A stretch of 45,741 bases of DNA from Geobacteraceae bacterium GWC2_55_20. Its GTDB lineage: Bacteria > Desulfobacterota > Desulfuromonadia > Geobacterales > Pseudopelobacteraceae. Shown here in pieces: positions 23,855 to 31,759 of the stretch; the stretch's first letter is position 1; each line of letters begins with the position of its first letter. A program made the position numbers and the translations under genes. The notes beneath the pieces are model-generated. The model was not told the DNA's origin, did not search any database, and was given only the letters and a program-made list of their open reading frames with translations. The stretch is taken from the NCBI GenBank assembly GCA_001802125.1, contig MGZK01000024.1:16023-61763 (forward strand), in the 5' to 3' direction.

Positions 23855-24844
23855 ATGATGACAGATAAAATACTTGTTGTTGGCGGCTGCGGCTACATCG
23901 GCAGCCACGTTGTCCGCCAGCTTTCGGAATCAGGCCGCACGGTCGTGGTATATGACAACCTCTCCACCGGTTTTCGCGATGCCCTGATCCATGGCGAAGA
24001 GCTGGTCGAGGGCGATCTGGCTGACAGGGAAACCCTGGATGCACTTTTCACCAGTCACCAGTTTAAAACGGTGCTGCATTTTGCCGCCGCGATCATCGCT
24101 CCCGAATCGGTTTCCAAACCGCTGAAATACTACGGCAACAACACCAGAAACACTCTCGGTCTGCTGGAAACCTGCGTCAAGCACGGCGTGGAACGCTTCG
24201 TCTTCTCAAGCACCGCTGCCGTTTACGGTTTTCCAGAGGGGGGGGCGGCTTCTGAGGAAAGCGAGCTGGCGCCGATCAATCCCTATGGCACTTCCAAGCT
24301 GATGAGTGAATGGATGCTGCGGGATGTGGCTGCGGCGCACGGCATGCGCTATGTCGCGCTGCGCTATTTCAACGTGGCCGGCGCTGATCCGCAGGCTCGC
24401 ATGGGGCAGCGCACACCAGAGGCGACGCACCTGATCAAGGTGGCTTGTCAGGCGGCGCTGGGGATGCGGGAAAACATCAGTATCTACGGCAGCGATTATC
24501 CCACGCCTGACGGGACCGGCATCCGCGACTACATCCATATCGAGGATCTGGCCTCCGCCCATCTGCATGCGCTGGAGTACCTGGGAAACGGCGGCGAGTC
24601 CACCGCGATGAACGTGGGCTACGGCCGGGGCAGCAGCGTGCGGGAAGTGCTTGAGGTGGTAAAAGAGGTCAGTGGAATCGATTTTGCGATACTGGAAGCG
24701 GAGCGACGGCCGGGCGACCCAGCCTCGCTGGTGGCAAAAGCCGATAAGATCAGGCGCTTGACCGGCTGGCAGCCGTGTTTCGACAGTCTCGGGACGATCG
24801 TCAGTGACGCCTGGCGCTGGGAAAGCAAGCTGGCCGGGAGATAA
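23855..24844 (+). CDS. galE: UDP-glucose 4-epimerase
   Basis: This extended short-chain dehydrogenase interconverts UDP-glucose and UDP-galactose. It has 329 residues. The NAD motif is GGCGYIGSH (10-18), the catalytic set is Ser118/Thr120 in FSSTAAVYG and Tyr144/Lys148 in YGTSK. RYFNVAGADP, GTGIRDYIHIEDLASAH and NVGYGRGSSVREVL are GalE-specific. Two adjacent ATGs occur (23855, 23858); GGGAG lies 4 or 7 bases upstream, so the second is the better spaced. It is the last gene of the channel-isomerase operon and likely supplies UDP-galactose for LPS or other surface sugars. Confidence 0.93.
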   Translation: MMTDKILVVGGCGYIGSHVVRQLSESGRTVVVYDNLSTGFRDALIHGEELVEGDLADRETLDALFTSHQFKTVLHFAAAIIAPESVSKPLKYYGNNTRNTLGLLETCVKHGVERFVFSSTAAVYGFPEGGAASEESELAPINPYGTSKLMSEWMLRDVAAAHGMRYVALRYFNVAGADPQARMGQRTPEATHLIKVACQAALGMRENISIYGSDYPTPDGTGIRDYIHIEDLASAHLHALEYLGNGGESTAMNVGYGRGSSVREVLEVVKEVSGIDFAILEAERRPGDPASLVAKADKIRRLTGWQPCFDSLGTIVSDAWRWESKLAGR

Positions 24845-24994
24845 TTATTGGAAAAGCTGGGGACTGCGTATTTTCATGGTGGCTTCCCGCTTGCTCTTCC
24901 GCTCTATTCGCGCCTTGTTTTTTTGAATTATTATGATACAACTGCGGGCAGTTTTTAGCTTTTGTAGATATTTCAGAGTCAGGTACGGGAACCA

Positions 24995-25717
24995 ATGGAC
25001 TTCACAAGCCTTTACACCACCCGCATACAGAAAAACTTCGATGATGATCAGGCCGAGATTCTGAATACTTTTCTTGAAAAGGCGGTTTCGAAAGAGGCCG
25101 CCAAGGTAACCCTGATCAATTACCACCAGGGGCTGCCGATCATGTATCCCGCAACGGTAGTGGCCGTGGAGCGGGGGACCCTGGATCTAGATGTCCATCC
25201 GCAGCAGGCGGTTGCGATAGATGGGGACCGTTATACCCTGATCCGCAGCAAGCTGTTCCCGTATGCGATCGCCGCCCACGTTCAATATGTAAATGTCAAG
25301 AAACACGCGGTAACGCTCAACAAGCTATGCTATGTCGAAATCCTGGCCGAAAAGCGCAATGCGGTCAGGCTGAGCCTGGACCCGCCGGTGGACGCCTCCA
25401 TCGTCCATGAAGGGGTGGAGATCGTCGGCAAGCTGCTGGATATCTCTGTTCAGGGTGTAGCGATGAAGCTTGACCACTATCTGGAGCTCGAACCCGGAAC
25501 CGATGTATCCATCCAGTTCATGCTGCCGGACCTGGCCCAGCAGAAACAGGTGCTGATGGAGCTGGCGGCGACACTGGTAAATATTGACGGGCAGGCATCG
25601 CCCTATCGCTGCCGCTTCAAGGTGTCTCCCGGCAAACAGCAGGAGCAGCTGATATCGCGCTATGTTTTTCAACGTCAGGTGGAAGTGATTCACGGCTTGA
25701 AGGATGTTGCGGAGTGA
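24995..25717 (+). CDS. PilZ-domain c-di-GMP receptor protein
   Basis: This 240-residue cytoplasmic protein has a YcgR-like arrangement. The N-terminal beta-rich domain (about 35-115) is followed by a PilZ domain (about 118-230) with the c-di-GMP motifs R121-N-A-V-R125 and D149-I-S-V-Q-G154. Both motifs are intact, so binding is expected. The start at ATG 24995 follows CAGGTACGGGAACCA, a modest ribosome binding site. It is a single gene, with a bidirectional terminator after it. The output is unknown; motility, pili or exopolysaccharide are the usual targets. Confidence 0.87.
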   Translation: MDFTSLYTTRIQKNFDDDQAEILNTFLEKAVSKEAAKVTLINYHQGLPIMYPATVVAVERGTLDLDVHPQQAVAIDGDRYTLIRSKLFPYAIAAHVQYVNVKKHAVTLNKLCYVEILAEKRNAVRLSLDPPVDASIVHEGVEIVGKLLDISVQGVAMKLDHYLELEPGTDVSIQFMLPDLAQQKQVLMELAATLVNIDGQASPYRCRFKVSPGKQQEQLISRYVFQRQVEVIHGLKDVAE

Positions 25718-25750
25718 CATCTGTTTGAAACAGGCAGGGCAGTAAATCAG

Positions 25751-25785
25751 AAACAGGCCGTTCCGTAATATCGGGCGGCCTGTTT
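25751..25785. terminator. Bidirectional terminator between PilZ and M23 genes
   Basis: AAACAGGCCG (25751-25760) and CGGCCTGTTT (25776-25785) form a perfect 10-bp stem with T/A runs on both sides. It serves the convergent genes; its right end touches the stop codon of the M23 gene. Confidence 0.85.
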
Positions 25786-26594
25786 TACTTCGCGACTGTT
25801 TTGATGCTTTGCCTGAGCGTAGGGTAGATGTCCAACGGGAGCGGCTTCCCGTCAATAACCTTCAGCACGCTCAAGTGCAAATGGGTCGGAGAGCGCCGCC
25901 TGGCGGCGTTCAAGCCGCTGCGGCCGATAGTTGCCAGCGGGGTTCCGGGTTTGACAACCTGGCCCAGTTCAACCAGCAACTGATCGTTGTGGGCGTAGTA
26001 GACCAGGAGTTCGCCGGCTGGTTCGTATACCCAGATGTATTTGCCTCCCCGCAGTTTGCCGGAAGGTTCCCAATCCTTCTCCAACGCCACCACGATGCCG
26101 CCGGTCATTGACAGCACCCTGACCGGCTTTCCGGTGCGGTCGTCAAGATTGTCCCGGTTGCGATCCCTGATGAAAATGTCCAAGGCCGGATGTCCGCCGT
26201 GAAGGTTCCCGCTGAAAAAATCATATCCACCCGTCACAAATCCGTGGGTGCGACCGCCGTCGATGGCGTGCAAGTCGTAACCTGACACCGGGAAAACCCA
26301 CTCCGATACGGGGTGGTCCTTGCCGCCACGGAGGTAGTACTCCTGGCGCACCGCAGCCAGGATTCGTGTCAGCTCGGTTTTTGCCGCCGACCTGGCGATC
26401 CTGCCGTCCCGGATGCCGTTGTTCAGCTCGTTGTAGACCGTGCAGGGGGGAATGGAGGCTTTGTCATTTGCAGTCGCGCGAGCCGTGTCGGTCAGTTCGT
26501 CAAGGTCCGGCCCGGCTGATTCCGCTGCAGCGTAAAGTGCAGACGAGAGTGTCAGCGATACAAGAAAATAGAGCAGGGTACTGCGTTTCATCAT
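25785..26594 (-). CDS. Secreted M23-family metallopeptidase (LytM-like)
   Basis: This 269-residue protein has a signal peptide at 1-24 (cleavage near YAAA-ES). An N-terminal helical region (28-95) leads to the M23 domain. The zinc ligands are His135 and Asp139 in GGHPALD and His240 in THLHL (238-240), with His202 in YYAHND. All are present, so it should cleave peptidoglycan cross-bridges or stems. The domain has a longer insert than usual (IFIRDRNRDNLDDRTGKP). Two ATGs (26594, 26591) follow GGAAC; the second has better spacing. It is transcribed divergently from rnr. It is probably involved in envelope remodelling. Confidence 0.87.
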   Translation of the reverse strand: MMKRSTLLYFLVSLTLSSALYAAAESAGPDLDELTDTARATANDKASIPPCTVYNELNNGIRDGRIARSAAKTELTRILAAVRQEYYLRGGKDHPVSEWVFPVSGYDLHAIDGGRTHGFVTGGYDFFSGNLHGGHPALDIFIRDRNRDNLDDRTGKPVRVLSMTGGIVVALEKDWEPSGKLRGGKYIWVYEPAGELLVYYAHNDQLLVELGQVVKPGTPLATIGRSGLNAARRRSPTHLHLSVLKVIDGKPLPLDIYPTLRQSIKTVAK

Positions 26595-26686
26595 GAGTTC
26601 CGATCAGGAAAGTGGTCGCAAAATCTGCCGGAAAAGCATATCATCCCGCGAAAGACCGAACAACACAATTAAGGGGCGGAATCCTG

Positions 26687-29005
26687 ATGAACCTTACGAA
26701 GAAACATATCCTGGCATTTCTCAAACAGCTGGAAGGGGCATCCCATTTTGCCGTTCTGGTGCGGGAGTTTGGCGGCAACCACGTCAAGCGAGAGCTGAAA
26801 AACATGCTGGACGATATGGCCGCTGACGGCGAGATTGTCCGGCTGAAGGGGAACGCCTATGCACTGGCGGGACCGGTCAGGACCGTGCGCGGCCGCATAG
26901 CGGTACACCGTGACGGCTATGGTTTTGTGACCCCCGAGTCGGGCGGCGAGGATGTCTTCATCCCGTCAAAACAGCTGAAAGGTGCTCTGCATGGCGACCT
27001 GGTGGAAACAACCTCGGAGCGGAGCCGGATGGGTGGCAACAAGCTGGACGGTCGGGTCGTGTCGGTTCTGGAGCGGGCCACCAGCCGCGTCGTCGGCCGA
27101 TACGAGGAAACCCGGCGCGGAGCGATCGTCATTCCCGAGGACCAGCGCCTCAACCTGGTGGTGGAGATCCCGGTCAAGGGGCGCGGGGCGGCCGAGGACG
27201 GCCATCAGGTGGTGGCCGAGCTGACCCGCTACCCGATTGGCGGCCGTCCCGCGGAAGGGCGGGTCGTGGAGGTGCTGGGCTGGCCGGATGACCCGGAGGT
27301 TGAAGTGCAGTCGGTGATCCGTCGCTTCGATCTGCCGCATATCTTCGAAAAGGGTGTGTTGGACGAGGCCGAAGGTATCGCCGAGACCGTCTCGGCGGAT
27401 GATTTGAAGGGCAGGACCGATCTGCGCGATATGCCGACCGTGACGATTGACGGCGAAACAGCCCGCGATTTCGACGATGCCGTTTCCCTGCGCCGCGAGG
27501 GGGACAACTTCCGCTTGTGGGTCTCGATCGCCGATGTTTCGCACTATGTAAAAAAAGACAGCCCGCTGGATCGCGAGGCCTATCTGCGCGGCACGTCGGT
27601 CTATTTTCCCGACCGCTGCATACCGATGCTGCCGGAGCGCCTCTCGAACGGCATCTGTTCGCTCAATCCGCAGGTTGACCGGCTGACGATGACGGCCGAG
27701 ATGCTGTTCGATTCCTTGGGCACAATGCTGGCTTCGACTTTTTACCCCAGCGTCATCAAGAGCTCGGCCCGCCTGACCTACACCATAGTCAAGAAGATCA
27801 TTGTCGATGACGACCGGGAGGTTGCGGACAAGTACAGGCCGCTGACTGGCATGCTGGCCGGGATGAAAACATTGGCCCTCAGCCTGCAGCAGATGCGCAA
27901 AAAAAGGGGCAGCATCGACTTCGACCTGCCCGAACCTGAGATCATCATCGGCCTGACCGGCCAGACCGAGGGGATCATCCGCGCCGAACGCAACCTGGCC
28001 CACCAGCTGATCGAGGAGTTCATGCTGGCCGCCAATGAAGCGGTGGCAAGTTTCATCACCTCGCGGGACATTCCATTCCTGTACCGTGTCCACGAGAATC
28101 CCGACCCGGCCAAACTGAACACCTTCCGGGAGTTTGTCTTCGGATTCGGTTATGAGTTTGCGCTGGTGGACGACAGGGTCAACCCGCTGGAGCTGCAGCG
28201 CCTGCTGGCTCAGGCTGATGGCCGTCCCGAAGAGCGCATGGTCAACTATGCGCTGCTGCGCTGTATGAAACAGGCCCGCTACGCCGCCGAAAACGTGGGG
28301 CATTTCGGGCTGGCCTCGGCTTGCTACTGCCACTTTACCTCGCCGATCCGACGTTATCCCGACCTTGTCGTGCATCGCATATTGAAGGCTGCGCTTCTGG
28401 CCGGAAGCGAAGGGAAGCGCGCCACAAAACAGCTTGCCATTGCCACCGAACGTCTGGGGGAGGTTGCCGAGCATACCAGCAAACGGGAGCGGGTGGCGAT
28501 GGAGGCCGAACGGGACGTGGTCGAGATGAAAAAACTACAGTATATGCAGCAGCACCTGGGAGAAGAGTTTGACGGTTACATTTCGGGGGTGACCGGCTTC
28601 GGTTTTTTTGTGGAGCTGGAGGAACTGTTCGTCGAGGGGTTGGTGCATGTCTCGACCCTGGCGGATGACCTGTACAATTTTGTCGAGAAGCAGCACTCGC
28701 TGATCGGCCAGCATTCGCGGCGTGTATTCCGCATCGGCGATGCGGCGCGGGTCAAGGTGGCTTCCGTATCTCCAGCCACGCGCCGCATCGAGTTCGTACT
28801 GGCGGCGCATGTATCATCTTCACCCCAAAGCGGAACAGCACCGCAGTCGGCCGGAACGGAAGAATACCCGCGGGTGCCGCTGCGGGGCAAACGGCCATCC
28901 GGCATACAGCCACGTCCGGATAAGGGGGGCGCTGAACGCGCCCGTGGCGCAGGCAGGGGCGGTGCTGGCGGCAAGGGGCGGACAGGGGGCCGGAAACGGC
29001 GATAA
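26687..29005 (+). CDS. rnr: Ribonuclease R
   Basis: This 772-residue 3'-5' exoribonuclease degrades structured RNA. Domains in order are an N-terminal helix-turn-helix (1-65), cold-shock OB folds (about 66-230), the RNB domain (about 240-570) and S1 (about 625-710). A basic Arg/Gly/Lys tail (about 720-772) helps with duplex RNA in this family. The catalytic aspartates are D255, D261, D263 and D264 in IDGETARDFDD; the change from the usual GEDAR to GETAR touches a non-catalytic position. I chose ATG 26687 (MNLTKKHIL) with AAGGGG upstream; a longer frame to 26612 adds an unlikely basic leader. tatC follows. Confidence 0.94.
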   Translation: MNLTKKHILAFLKQLEGASHFAVLVREFGGNHVKRELKNMLDDMAADGEIVRLKGNAYALAGPVRTVRGRIAVHRDGYGFVTPESGGEDVFIPSKQLKGALHGDLVETTSERSRMGGNKLDGRVVSVLERATSRVVGRYEETRRGAIVIPEDQRLNLVVEIPVKGRGAAEDGHQVVAELTRYPIGGRPAEGRVVEVLGWPDDPEVEVQSVIRRFDLPHIFEKGVLDEAEGIAETVSADDLKGRTDLRDMPTVTIDGETARDFDDAVSLRREGDNFRLWVSIADVSHYVKKDSPLDREAYLRGTSVYFPDRCIPMLPERLSNGICSLNPQVDRLTMTAEMLFDSLGTMLASTFYPSVIKSSARLTYTIVKKIIVDDDREVADKYRPLTGMLAGMKTLALSLQQMRKKRGSIDFDLPEPEIIIGLTGQTEGIIRAERNLAHQLIEEFMLAANEAVASFITSRDIPFLYRVHENPDPAKLNTFREFVFGFGYEFALVDDRVNPLELQRLLAQADGRPEERMVNYALLRCMKQARYAAENVGHFGLASACYCHFTSPIRRYPDLVVHRILKAALLAGSEGKRATKQLAIATERLGEVAEHTSKRERVAMEAERDVVEMKKLQYMQQHLGEEFDGYISGVTGFGFFVELEELFVEGLVHVSTLADDLYNFVEKQHSLIGQHSRRVFRIGDAARVKVASVSPATRRIEFVLAAHVSSSPQSGTAPQSAGTEEYPRVPLRGKRPSGIQPRPDKGGAERARGAGRGGAGGKGRTGGRKRR

Positions 29006-29108
29006 TGGCCGTTCATGCCGAATCAGGTTGCGTGACAACCTGCCGCTGTGATAGGAAATGGGCGGCGAACGTTCAATCAAATCCATGTTCAAGGATCAGG
29101 AAAGAAGC

Positions 29109-29954
29109 ATGAGTGAAGAAAAGGTAGTGCCGTTTATCGAGCATCTGGTCGAGCTGCGCAAGCGGCTGATTATTATTGTGGTTGCAGTCGTAGTCGGCAT
29201 GGGGGTGGCCTGGAACTACTCCAATGATCTGATGAGGTTTGTGGAAAAGCCGCTGACCGGCAAGACCTATCTGACCGATATCAAAAAAGATGTCTACCTT
29301 AAGGTCAAGGAACTGGCCCCTTCGATGTACACCCGCTACAAGCTGGAACAGGAAATCAACGCGCCCCAGAAGCTGAGACCACTCAACTACAGCGCTCCGC
29401 TGGAACCGTTCTTCATCCAGTGCAAGATCTCGATGCTGGCCGGATTCATCCTGGCGCTGCCGATAGTGTTCTACCAGCTCTGGCTGTTCATCGCTCCTGG
29501 CCTGACCCGTAGCGAACGGCGGATGGTGATGCCGTTTGTCACCGCCGCCACGCTTACCTTCTGCGTCGGCGCCATGTTCTTCCTGGTGATAATCTGGCCG
29601 GTGATCATCAATTTTTCCCTGTCATACGAGGCGGAGGGACTGCAGAGCTGGTTCAACATCAGCGCCTATATCAATTTCTGCCTGCGGCTGATACTGGTTT
29701 TCGGCCTGATCTTCGAACTGCCGGTGCTGACGCTGCTCCTGTCGCGTTTCGGAATCGTCAGCTACGAGTTCCTGGCGCCGAAACGTAAATACGCGTTGCT
29801 GGCCAGCTCGATTATTGCCGCTTTCCATGCCGACCTGATCACGATGTTCGTGATCATGGTTCCGCTCTACCTGATGTACGAGATCAGTATCTGGGTCGCC
29901 CTGATCTTCGGCAAGAAAAAAGTCAAAATCGAAGACCAGCTTCCGGCAACCTAG
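29109..29954 (+). CDS. tatC: Sec-independent protein translocase TatC
   Basis: This is the core of the twin-arginine translocase, the receptor for signal peptides of folded exported proteins. It has 281 residues from ATG 29109 (MSEEKVVPFIEHLVELRKR), the conserved N-terminal block that binds the RR motif, with AGGA 7 bases before. There are six TM segments. The first periplasmic loop is unusually long (about residues 45-110, ending NYSAPLEPFFIQCK). FIAPGLTRSERR is the conserved cytoplasmic loop. tatA/tatB are not adjacent. pfk follows 33 bases later, so the two may share a transcript. Confidence 0.95.
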   Translation: MSEEKVVPFIEHLVELRKRLIIIVVAVVVGMGVAWNYSNDLMRFVEKPLTGKTYLTDIKKDVYLKVKELAPSMYTRYKLEQEINAPQKLRPLNYSAPLEPFFIQCKISMLAGFILALPIVFYQLWLFIAPGLTRSERRMVMPFVTAATLTFCVGAMFFLVIIWPVIINFSLSYEAEGLQSWFNISAYINFCLRLILVFGLIFELPVLTLLLSRFGIVSYEFLAPKRKYALLASSIIAAFHADLITMFVIMVPLYLMYEISIWVALIFGKKKVKIEDQLPAT

Positions 29955-29986
29955 CTTGCAGCAACTATCATTACAGGAGGTCCATC

Positions 29987-31078
29987 ATGGCTGTCTCGAC
30001 TATCGGCATTTTGACCGGAGGCGGCGATTGCCCCGGGCTGAACGCGGTTATCCGCGGAGTGGTGAAGAGCGCCATCATCCGCCACGGCTGGAACGTGATC
30101 GGCATCGAGGACGGTTTTGACGGGCTGCTGAATCCGGAAAAGTGCCGGCCGCTGACCCTTGACAGTGTGAGGGGAATCCTGCCTCGCGGCGGCACCATCC
30201 TGGGAACGACCAATCGCGGTAACCCCTTCGAGTATCCGCTGGAGCAGGATGGCAGGATCATACGGGTAGATTATTCCGACCGTGTGGTGGACAACATCCG
30301 CCAGCTGGGGATTGATGCGCTGGTTGCCGTGGGGGGCGAGGGTTCGGTCAAGATCGCTTTGGGACTCTGGCAGAAAGGGGTGCCGGTGGTCGGAGTGCCC
30401 AAGACCATCGACAATGACCTGCGCGAGACCGATTTCACCTTTGGTTATAACACCGCGCTGGAGACCGCCACCGACGCTTTGGACAAGCTGCACACAACCG
30501 CCGAGAGCCACCACCGGGTGATGATCCTGGAGGTGATGGGGCGCTACGCCGGTTGGATCGCCCTTGAATCGGGTATTGCCGGCGGCGCGGATGTGATTCT
30601 GATCCCGGAGATCCCGTTCGATATCGCTCGAATCTGCAGTGCAATCAAGGAGCGTTCGGCACGTGGCAGCCGTTTCAGCATCATCGTGGCGGCCGAGGGC
30701 GCTTTTCCGATGGGGGGCGACCGGGTCGTGCTCCAGTCCGCCAGTGAAAAACAGGCTATCGAGCGTTTGGGCGGCATTGGACAATTCGTCGCGAAAAAAA
30801 TTGAACAGTGCCTGGACATGGATGTGCGGGTGACCGTCCTGGGACACCTGCAGCGTGGCGGTTCACCAACCACCTTCGACCGTGCCCTGGGAAGCCGTTT
30901 CGGCACCAGGGCGGTGCAGATGATCGCCGATGGCGAATTCGGGCGGATGGCCTGCTTGAAGGGGCGCAGCATCACATCGGTGCCGATGGAGGATGCCATA
31001 CGCGATCTGAAGCTGGTTGACCCCCAAGGCGAGATCGTTGCTGCGGCCGAGGATCTGGGCATCATGCTCGGCCGCTGA
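29987..31078 (+). CDS. pfkA: 6-phosphofructokinase, group III/mixed active-site type
   Basis: It phosphorylates fructose 6-phosphate to the 1,6-bisphosphate. It has 363 residues. GILTGGGDCPGLNAVIRG (7-24) is the phosphate-donor loop, PKTIDNDL (138-145) holds catalytic Asp142, and EVMGRYAGWIA and LGHLQRGGSPTTFDR bind the sugar phosphate. At the donor-selecting sites it has GGEGS (116-120), where E. coli has GGDGS, and Lys139 where E. coli has Gly124. Gly119 (E. coli 104) points to ATP and Lys139 to pyrophosphate. This mixed pair is known in actinobacterial-type enzymes of both donor kinds, so ATP or PPi use cannot be fixed. AGGAGG lies 8 bases upstream. Confidence 0.9.
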   Translation: MAVSTIGILTGGGDCPGLNAVIRGVVKSAIIRHGWNVIGIEDGFDGLLNPEKCRPLTLDSVRGILPRGGTILGTTNRGNPFEYPLEQDGRIIRVDYSDRVVDNIRQLGIDALVAVGGEGSVKIALGLWQKGVPVVGVPKTIDNDLRETDFTFGYNTALETATDALDKLHTTAESHHRVMILEVMGRYAGWIALESGIAGGADVILIPEIPFDIARICSAIKERSARGSRFSIIVAAEGAFPMGGDRVVLQSASEKQAIERLGGIGQFVAKKIEQCLDMDVRVTVLGHLQRGGSPTTFDRALGSRFGTRAVQMIADGEFGRMACLKGRSITSVPMEDAIRDLKLVDPQGEIVAAAEDLGIMLGR

Positions 31079-31126
31079 GAGCGGACTTGCACAGCAATCT
31101 ACAAAATTAGGTTGACAAACCTCCTG

Positions 31127-31167
31127 AAAACCCCTAAAAGGATAAAAAATGTCTTGTTAGGGGTTTT
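31127..31167 (+). promoter_or_regulatory. 11-bp inverted repeat in front of rrf2 covering its ribosome binding site
   Basis: AAAACCCCTAA (31127-31137) and TTAGGGGTTTT (31157-31167) are exact complements around a 19-base loop. The 3' arm contains AGGGG, the ribosome binding site 8 bases before ATG 31172. A promoter-like TTGACA (31112-31117) with weak TAAAAG (31135-31140) overlaps the 5' arm. In read-through mRNA from pfk the stem would hide the ribosome binding site or act as a terminator; at the DNA level it could be a protein site. Which of these applies is unresolved. Confidence 0.55.
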
Positions 31168-31171
31168 CTCA

Positions 31172-31576
31172 ATGATGGAGCTCACCCGTAAAGGGGAATA
31201 TGCAATTCGTGGAATAGTCTACCTGGCGGCGCAGCCGCCTGATCGGGTCTGTCTGCTGAGTGACATTGCCGCGGCGGTGGACGTGCCCGCAACGTTTCTT
31301 GCCAAGATATTCCAGCAGTTCAGCAAGATCGGCCTGGTCAAGTCCTATCGCGGAACAGGCGGAGGATTCCTGCTGGGGCGCGTCCCGGAGAAGATTACGC
31401 TGCTTGAGGTTGTTGAAGCGGTAGAAGGGCCGATCGTTCCCAACCGCTGCGTTGTCGGCGCCGGAGAATGCGTGCGCGACGTTACATGCAAGGTGCATCC
31501 GGTCTGGAAAAGGGTCCAGGGACAGGTTCGCGATGTTCTTGCGGGGGTCACCTTGAAAGAACTTTCAGAGGTATAA
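31172..31576 (+). CDS. Rrf2-family regulator with Fe-S ligand cysteines
   Basis: This 134-residue transcription factor has a winged helix in the N-terminal half (MELTRKGEYAIRGIVYLA ... LAKIFQQFSKIGLVKSYRGTGGGFLL). Cys93, Cys100, Cys106 and His109 (C-x6-C-x5-C-x2-H) occupy the place of the IscR/NsrR cluster ligands, so a [2Fe-2S] or [4Fe-4S] cluster is likely. I chose ATG 31172 with AGGGG 8 bases before it; the frame is open upstream to 31112 but would run through the promoter-like TTGACA. It lies directly upstream of cydAB, with a 23-bp palindrome between, which suggests oxygen, NO or redox control of cytochrome bd. Confidence 0.88.
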   Translation: MMELTRKGEYAIRGIVYLAAQPPDRVCLLSDIAAAVDVPATFLAKIFQQFSKIGLVKSYRGTGGGFLLGRVPEKITLLEVVEAVEGPIVPNRCVVGAGECVRDVTCKVHPVWKRVQGQVRDVLAGVTLKELSEV

Positions 31577-31593
31577 TCCCCACGATGCGGTGA

Positions 31594-31610
31594 GGGGGGG
31601 CTGACCCCCC
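31594..31610 (+). terminator. GC-rich hairpin after rrf2
   Basis: GGGGGG and CCCCCC pair around CTGA, 18 bases after the rrf2 stop; seven A and then four T follow. The T-run is displaced, so termination strength is doubtful. It may separate rrf2 from cydAB. Confidence 0.45.
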
Positions 31611-31617
31611 AAAAAAA

Positions 31618-31640
31618 TTTTGTCCTGTAATAGGACAAAA
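31618..31640. promoter_or_regulatory. 23-bp perfect palindrome between rrf2 and cydA, candidate Rrf2 operator
   Basis: TTTTGTCCT (31618-31626), a 5-base centre and AGGACAAAA (31632-31640) form a perfect dyad. It lies about 120 bases before cydA and about 50-60 upstream of a TATACT -10 box (31685-31690). Rrf2 dimers bind dyads of this length, and the regulator gene is adjacent. On the plus strand no U-tract follows, so it is not a plus-strand terminator. Confidence 0.6.
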
Positions 31641-31759
31641 AAAGTCTTAATTACCCTGTTGCTTGCGCTTGTTAAATTACGGTTTATACTGTCAAAAGAT
31701 TGTTTGATGCCACTTGATAGCGGTTACGGAATTAAGGTTATAAATTTACAGGAGGTAGT

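Noticed and set aside
26966-28474. A 502-codon minus-strand open frame opposite rnr
   Set aside because: Same reason: rnr has all RNase R motifs, and the opposite frame has none.
31694-31720. FNR-type box upstream of cydA (TTGAT twice)
   Set aside because: The two TTGAT units are direct, not inverted, repeats and no ATCAA half-site is at the right distance.
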